A stretch of 38,639 nucleotides of DNA from Bradyrhizobium altum (GTDB lineage: Bacteria > Pseudomonadota > Alphaproteobacteria > Rhizobiales > Xanthobacteraceae). This document shows positions 32,258 through 38,639 of this stretch, piece after piece; positions within the stretch are counted from its first letter, which is position 1, and every line of letters starts with the position of its first letter. The stretch spans positions 1-38,639 of the forward strand of contig NZ_JACMYP010000053.1 in assembly GCF_020889705.1 (NCBI RefSeq). Reading direction: 5' to 3'. Position numbers and translations under genes: made by a program. Below the pieces are notes generated by a model. It made no database searches, was not told the DNA's origin, and saw only the letters and a list, made by a program, of their open reading frames with translations.

Positions 32258-33073
32258 CTAGGCGGGTTTCTTCGCCTCCGGCGCAAGCACCACCGACGCT
32301 TCGCTGGTGAGCATCAGGAAGGTGATGGTCTCCTGGAAATACAGCTGGACCGAGGTCGCCGAGTGGCTGAGATAGCCGATCGAAAGGTCCTGGCCGATCG
32401 AGAGCTGGAAATCGCCGCCGCGGGTGGTGAGCAGGACGCCGCCCTCGATCGCAGGCGCCCAGATGATCTTGCCGTCGATCAGGCGCTGGATGTGCTGCAG
32501 TACGGGATAGCCGTCGTCGGTCGCACCGCCGATCGCGGTATAGGGCTCGGTGCCGAGCAGGAGCGTATAGGGACCGTTGACGCCGGCGAGCCGCAACTGG
32601 CTGACGGCCTGCGCGACCACGGCGGGGTAATTCTTGACGCTCGACGGCAGCTTCAGCACCGGGTTGCTGGTGCCCTGACGGATGCCCTGAATGCCGGCGG
32701 CGGTGTAGCCATCGAACACCGCGCGATCCTCGGCGAAGGCGATCTTTCGCGCGGCCTCCTTGAGAGGATCCCAGTCGGAATCATTGGAGCCGCGTTCGAC
32801 ATCGTCGATTGCCTGTCGCGAGAGCTCGAACGGCACGCGCAGCTCGACCAGCGCGCGCACGTCACGCTGCGTCGCCTCGACGCCGTCGCCGGGCGTGGCA
32901 ATTTTCTTGAGATGGCCGGTGCCGACCGCGGAGAAGTCCGTGCCCTTCGGGCCATCGACATCGACGACACGGCGCGCCGCCAGATGGCGCTTCAACGTCC
33001 GCGAGGCTTCCTCTTCGATCTGGGCCCATGCCGCGTCCGAGATGGGGGCTAGTCCCCGATGAAGATTATTCAT
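32258..33073 (-). CDS. Encapsulin shell protein, family 1 (linocin/CFP29-like, HK97 fold)
   Basis: A 271-residue family 1 encapsulin, the shell-forming HK97-fold protein. Diagnostic parts are the N-terminal helix (N-N-L-H-R-G-L-A-P-I-S-D-A-A-W), A-A-R-R-V-V-D-V-D-G-P, the E-loop region V-E-L-R-V-P-F-E-L, and L-L-L-G-T-E-P-Y and L-S-I-G-Q-D-L-S-I-G-Y near the C-terminus. It should self-assemble to a closed T=1-type shell and enclose the DyP peroxidase encoded just upstream. The start ATG overlaps the DyP stop by 8 nt (ATGAATAA), so translation is likely coupled; its Shine-Dalgarno lies inside the cargo's targeting-peptide codons. The size and motifs are standard. Confidence 0.95.
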   Translation of the reverse strand: MNNLHRGLAPISDAAWAQIEEEASRTLKRHLAARRVVDVDGPKGTDFSAVGTGHLKKIATPGDGVEATQRDVRALVELRVPFELSRQAIDDVERGSNDSDWDPLKEAARKIAFAEDRAVFDGYTAAGIQGIRQGTSNPVLKLPSSVKNYPAVVAQAVSQLRLAGVNGPYTLLLGTEPYTAIGGATDDGYPVLQHIQRLIDGKIIWAPAIEGGVLLTTRGGDFQLSIGQDLSIGYLSHSATSVQLYFQETITFLMLTSEASVVLAPEAKKPA

Positions 33074-34127
33074 GTCCAGCCTCTCCTTTGAGTGAGCCGA
33101 TCCCGAGTGAGCCGTCGGACGGCGGTATTCTTGGTGCAGGTGCTTCGTCAGCCCCGGCGTCGTCCAGCGACGGCTCAGCCGGCGCGGGTGCAGCCGCCTC
33201 GCTGGTAACTTCCTCCAGGAAGGTCGCCGACGGGATGAAGAACAACGTGCCGGTCACAGCGCGGCTGAAGTCGAGCAGGCGGTCGTAATTGCCCGGCGGC
33301 TTGCCGACGAACATGTTCTCCAGCATCTGCTCGATCCGGTGCGGGGAGCTGGCATAGCCGATGAAATAGGTGCCGAACTCGCCCTTGCTGATGTTGCCGA
33401 ACGGCATGTTGTCGCGGACGATATCGAGCTCCTCGCCGTTCTCGACGATCGTCGTCAGGGCGTTGTGCGCGTAGCTCGGCTTCACGGCATCGTCGAGCTC
33501 GATGTCGGACAGTTTGGTGCGGCCGATGATCTTCTCCTGCATCTCGACCGGCAGCTCGTTCCACTTCTTCAGATCGTGCAGGTACTTTTGTACGATCACA
33601 TAGCTGCCACCGGCGAAGGCCGCGTCCTCGTCGCCGATGATCGTGGCCTCGGTCGCCGCCTGATCCTCCGGATTTTCCGTGCCGTCGACAAAGCCGAGCA
33701 GGTCGCGCTCGTCGAAATATTTGAAGCCGTGCACCTCGTCCGAGGTGGCAACCGCATCACCGAGCCGCGACATGATCTGTGTCGCGAGCTCGAAGCACAG
33801 GTCCATCGGCACGGCGCGGATGTGAAACAGCAGGTCGCCTGGTGTGGCGACGGCGTGGTGGACGCCGTTGATCTCGCGGAACGGATGCAGACCTTGCGGC
33901 TTCGGCGCACCGAACAGCCGGTCCCATGCATCCGAGCCGATGCCCATGACGCAGGACAGCCGGCCCTCGAGATCGCGGAAGCCGACCGCGCGCACCAGCG
34001 CAGCCAGATCGGCGCACAGCGACCGCACCACGGTATCAAATTCCGGATTGGGCTTGATCGTGACCGCAAGGAAGATGGCCGCGCGCGTCAGTTTCGCAGC
34101 GACCGGTTGCGGAACGGCTGATGGCAC
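33066..34127 (-). CDS. Encapsulated dye-decolorizing (DyP) peroxidase with targeting peptide
   Basis: A 353-residue DyP-type heme peroxidase, class P/B-like. Family residues are G-F-V-D148-G (distal Asp of G-x-x-D-G), His221 as axial heme ligand (S-Y-A-H-N) and Arg238 (I-V-R-D-N-M-P-F-G). After the domain comes an Ala/Pro-rich linker (about 310-338) and the tag S-L-G-I-G-S-L-K-G-E (340-349), the classic encapsulin-targeting motif, so it is packed in the shell made by the next gene. The GTG at 34127 is chosen over the longer frame: AAGGAG ends 6 nt before it and the domain starts soon after. Stop overlaps the encapsulin start by 8 nt. Confidence 0.94.
   Translation of the reverse strand: MPSAVPQPVAAKLTRAAIFLAVTIKPNPEFDTVVRSLCADLAALVRAVGFRDLEGRLSCVMGIGSDAWDRLFGAPKPQGLHPFREINGVHHAVATPGDLLFHIRAVPMDLCFELATQIMSRLGDAVATSDEVHGFKYFDERDLLGFVDGTENPEDQAATEATIIGDEDAAFAGGSYVIVQKYLHDLKKWNELPVEMQEKIIGRTKLSDIELDDAVKPSYAHNALTTIVENGEELDIVRDNMPFGNISKGEFGTYFIGYASSPHRIEQMLENMFVGKPPGNYDRLLDFSRAVTGTLFFIPSATFLEEVTSEAAAPAPAEPSLDDAGADEAPAPRIPPSDGSLGIGSLKGEAGHE
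33081..33089 (-). promoter_or_regulatory. Encapsulin ribosome binding site inside DyP targeting-peptide codons
   Basis: On the minus strand AAAGGAGAG encodes K-G-E of the cargo's G-S-L-K-G-E tag. AGGAG ends 9 nt before the encapsulin ATG at 33073. It is the only purine-rich site there, so the same bases specify both the packaging tag and shell translation. Confidence 0.75.
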
Positions 34128-34160
34128 GCATCTCTCCTTAACTAACGGCACTTCCGCGCG

Positions 34161-34198
34161 AAAAAGGTCTGAACCGGACGCCGGATCGACGTCCAGAC
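34161..34198 (-). terminator. Hairpin plus T5 between DUF2171 and DyP genes (terminator or attenuator)
   Basis: On the minus strand GTCTGGACG (34198-34190) can pair with CGTCC and CAGAC (34180-34167, 5-nt bulge), and a second pairing GA-CCGG/CCGG-UC is possible; CTTTTT follows (34166-34161). It is only about 34 nt before the DyP GTG, leaving no room for a promoter in between. The stem is imperfect, so this is a modest call. Confidence 0.35.
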
Positions 34199-34245
34199 AG
34201 GGGAAGAGGAGCATGCCATCGGAGCCTTTACAAGAGCCCGGATTG

Positions 34246-34515
34246 CTAGGCTTCCGCGGACGGACCAACCGGCTTTCCGGACTTCTCCTCCTCGAGGGTC
34301 ACCGCAATGGCGGCGTTGGCTGACAGCCGCACCTTGGAGCCTTCGACACCGGCAACGAAGCCGAGCTCGATATAGTGGTGATGGCCCTTGTGGAAGCCGT
34401 CGCTTTCGCTTTTCTTGAGCTTGATGCGGTTGCCTTCCACGTGATCGACGGTGCCGACGTGCACGCCGTCGGCGCCGATGACCTCCATGTTGTCCCTGAT
34501 GTTCTGCTGCGTCAT
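34246..34515 (-). CDS. DUF2171 domain protein
   Basis: An 89-residue protein that matches the DUF2171 family: I-R-D-N-M-E-V-I-G-A-D-G-V-H-V-G-T-V-D-H-V-E-G-N-R-I-K, a PRC-barrel-like sheet, followed by a polar H-H-H-Y-I-E-L-G-F-V. No catalytic motif is known. The ATG at 34515 is used because GGGAG stands about 7 nt upstream; the longer frame adds 15 residues without support. It sits 118 nt before the DyP gene and 102 nt after clpB, in the same direction. Such proteins are often found among stress genes, but its role with DyP or ClpB is unknown. Confidence 0.82.
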   Translation of the reverse strand: MTQQNIRDNMEVIGADGVHVGTVDHVEGNRIKLKKSESDGFHKGHHHYIELGFVAGVEGSKVRLSANAAIAVTLEEEKSGKPVGPSAEA

Positions 34516-34568
34516 GGCGCTCTCCCTGGTTGCAGGTCGGCTTGTACATTCAGCTTGCATATGATGCG

Positions 34569-34611
34569 CCCGGACGACGCGGCGATGACGGCGCGTCGTT
34601 GGCAGTCCGGG
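34569..34611 (-). terminator. Strong stem-loop just after clpB
   Basis: Seven nt behind the clpB stop, ACGACGCG (34574-34581) faces CGCGTCGT (34592-34599) over a 10-nt loop, and CCCGGAC/GTCCGGG (34569-34575, 34605-34611) can extend it. On the minus strand no clear T-run follows; on the plus strand TTTCTCT does. It likely ends clpB transcripts or protects them. Confidence 0.45.
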
Positions 34612-34617
34612 TTTCTC

Positions 34618-37230
<2,613 letters not shown>

Positions 37231-37832
37231 CGTGGCACCTCAAGGCAGCACAGGCTCGTCGAGATCCATTATGCCATGCATTGCCGCCGGCGACAGATGG
37301 CGGAACGATGACATCCATCATGCGACAGGCGTCCAAACGTGCCGGGCGGAGAATAGCGGGCCTGACGCCGCCGTTGCTCGTATCGTGTGGTCGTTTCAGG
37401 GGAGTGTCAATCGCGGAGCGCGGCCGCCGGCATACCGCTCTTGAGGTGTTACGACTGCCGGTGTTGGCTTCTGGCACTCATCCGGAGGTACTGCCGCGGA
37501 CGCGCCGGCAAATCGGGGTCCGGCATCACGCCGATGGCGGCTCGGCTGATCGTGATGCTTGCGAAAATGAGCGGCGCGACGATCCCGGATCGTTGCAACC
37601 GTGCAAGAGCCGAAGTCGTGTTCGCGATTTCAGTAACGGTCATCTCGCACCTCGCGGAATGCACGCGATCATGCAGACGTGCGTCGCGCGCTGTTCCACT
37701 GAATCGCGCGATGATGAGTCACTGCACACTCTGAACCGTCGATGAATAGCTGCGTGATGCGTTTGGCGCTGTTTCAGGTTGATGTAAGGTCGAGGCGCTA
37801 GCGATGAAGTGTGTCGGTGCGTTGCCGATGCA
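37231..37832. other. Intergenic region upstream of clpB, no certain gene
   Basis: About 600 nt with no recognised gene. Open frames on both strands here have arginine-rich, family-less translations. The only one with a good ribosome binding site is on the minus strand, 37643-37449: 64 residues starting M-T-V-T-E-I-A-N, with GAGG 8 nt upstream and a short hydrophobic stretch (I-V-A-P-L-I-F-A-S-I). I do not call it a gene. The clpB promoter must be in the first part. Confidence 0.4.
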
Positions 37833-37833
37833 C

Positions 37834-37859
37834 GGAACTTTTGTTCCGGTTCTCACGTT
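37834..37859 (+). promoter_or_regulatory. EcfG general-stress promoter (GGAAC-N17-CGTT)
   Basis: GGAAC at 37834-37838 and CGTT at 37856-37859, 17 nt apart, match the alphaproteobacterial EcfG (PhyR-NepR-controlled) consensus exactly. The -10 is 27 nt before the ATG at 37886. The -35 is part of a palindrome CGGAAC-TTTT-GTTCCG (37833-37848). Confidence 0.65.
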
Positions 37860-37885
37860 GAACGTGCTCATCGAAGAGGCTCCCA

Positions 37886-38639
37886 ATGATCACTCGTCTC
37901 CTTTCGACCGCGTCGTGCGCCGCGATTGCCACGGCGCTGCTCGCTGCGACGGCCGTACCGGCAATCGCACAGGATGCGGCATGCGCGCCGGTCTCTGCCG
38001 TCGACACCGCGCCGCCGCCGTTGCCGACCTACGATCAGCCGCCGGTGCCCGGGCCCGGTTACATGTGGTCGCCGGGCAATTGGTCGTGGGACGAGGATCG
38101 CGGCGATTACTACTGGGTGCCGGGCACCTGGGTGCAGCCGCCGCGGGTCGGCTTGCTGTGGACTCCCGGTTATTGGGGCGCATTCGGCGGCGGCTTCATT
38201 TTCCATCAGGGCTATTGGGGCGATCGCGTCGGCTTCTACGGCGGCATCAATTACGGCTTCGGCTACGGCGGTTCAGGCTATGAAGGCGGCCGCTGGGATC
38301 ACGGCAACTTCTTCTACAATCGCTCCGTGAACAATCTGCAGGGCGCGCGTATCACCAACGTCTACGAGAAGAACGTCACGATCAATCAGACCACCATCAA
38401 CAACGTCAGCTACAATGGCGGCCGCGGCGGCGTCGAGGTGCGGCCGACTCCCGCCGAACGTGCAGTCGCCAAGGAACAGCATTTCGCGGCGACGCCGTTG
38501 CAACGCAAGCAGGTCGAGACCGCAAGCCAGGATCCGAGCCTGTTCAAGCGGACCAACAACGGCGTTCCTGCGGTCGCCGCAACGGCGCGGCCCGGCGAGT
38601 TGAAGGGCCCGGGCGTGGTCCGCGCGCGGCCGGCCGGTG
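37886..38639 (+). CDS. Exported WXXGXW-repeat protein (3' partial)
   Basis: The frame starts at an ATG with AAGAGG about 8 nt upstream and runs open to the end of the window (251 codons seen), so the gene is cut off. A signal peptide (M-I-T-R-L-L-S-T...A-I-A-Q-D) is followed by a Pro-rich stretch and repeats of aromatic-x-W-x-P-G-x-W: Y-M-W-S-P-G-N-W, Y-Y-W-V-P-G-T-W and L-L-W-T-P-G-Y-W, then a Gly/Tyr/Phe-rich part (G-G-I-N-Y-G-F-G-Y-G-G) and an Asn-rich section. This matches the WXXGXW (BcpO-like) repeat family of exported proteins with no proven function. The EcfG promoter suggests expression in general stress. Confidence 0.85.
   Translation, partial: MITRLLSTASCAAIATALLAATAVPAIAQDAACAPVSAVDTAPPPLPTYDQPPVPGPGYMWSPGNWSWDEDRGDYYWVPGTWVQPPRVGLLWTPGYWGAFGGGFIFHQGYWGDRVGFYGGINYGFGYGGSGYEGGRWDHGNFFYNRSVNNLQGARITNVYEKNVTINQTTINNVSYNGGRGGVEVRPTPAERAVAKEQHFAATPLQRKQVETASQDPSLFKRTNNGVPAVAATARPGELKGPGVVRARPAG

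Noticed and set aside
37231..37420. Sigma32 heat-shock promoter upstream of clpB
   Set aside because: I looked for CTTG-N17/18-CYTATNT on the minus strand and found only partial pieces (for example GCTATTCT without a proper -35).
37281..37745. Plus-strand open frames of 115-154 codons in the clpB upstream region
   Set aside because: Arg/Ser-rich translations without family features or ribosome binding sites.

Overview
This GC-rich window looks like chromosomal DNA of an alphaproteobacterium of the Bradyrhizobium/Rhodopseudomonas group. The reasons are the product families, the divergent HxlR-controlled acyl-CoA operon, an EcfG-type stress promoter, and palindromic intergenic remnants of a kind common in Bradyrhizobium genomes. 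The genus is an inference. I saw no tRNA, rRNA, CRISPR array, IS element or phage gene.

Region A (1-4215) holds the 3' part of a serine-type molybdopterin oxidoreductase, an exported alpha/beta hydrolase and a PhzF-family protein. Region B (4229-17418) is a catabolic unit. A minus-strand HxlR-type regulator faces about 12 tightly packed plus-strand genes: a 2-hydroxychromene-2-carboxylate isomerase-like protein, a CoA ligase, an atypical SDR, two acyl-CoA dehydrogenases, a thiolase, an NMO/IpdC-type flavoprotein, a frameshifted enoyl-CoA hydratase, an Fe-ADH/maleylacetate-reductase-like protein, a GST-like protein, a second atypical SDR and a lone periplasmic substrate-binding protein. The divergent intergenic region has two almost identical 17-bp palindromes, each placed on one of two good promoters. 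The likely logic is uptake, CoA activation and beta-oxidation of an unknown ring or branched acid, with autoregulated repression.

Region C (17446-30563) is an exopolysaccharide (EPS) locus built as three divergent blocks. Its genes are a GINT1/GH43-like propeller protein and a GT4 glycosyltransferase facing a Wzc/GumC-like co-polymerase with a degenerate kinase domain; a flippase facing a FAD monooxygenase; and a BcsL/CelD-type acetyltransferase facing a WecG/TagA/CpsF glycosyltransferase, an O-antigen ligase/polymerase and a frameshifted GH5 glycanase. Each of the three divergent gaps has one TCGTTAAC site about 97-104 nt before the plus-strand start. No initiating sugar-phosphate transferase or outer-membrane exporter is seen here.

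Region D (30682-38639) has an MHS-type MFS transporter, then a minus-strand stress set: clpB, a DUF2171 protein, a DyP peroxidase with a C-terminal encapsulin-targeting peptide, the encapsulin shell protein and a 63-residue unknown protein. The window ends in a WXXGXW-repeat exported protein preceded by a consensus EcfG promoter. The best candidates for new biology are the encapsulin operon with its small third gene and coding-embedded ribosome binding site, the paired non-canonical SDRs in an HxlR-controlled pathway, and the shared motif of the EPS locus. Two genes carry single-base frameshifts that could be real or assembly errors.
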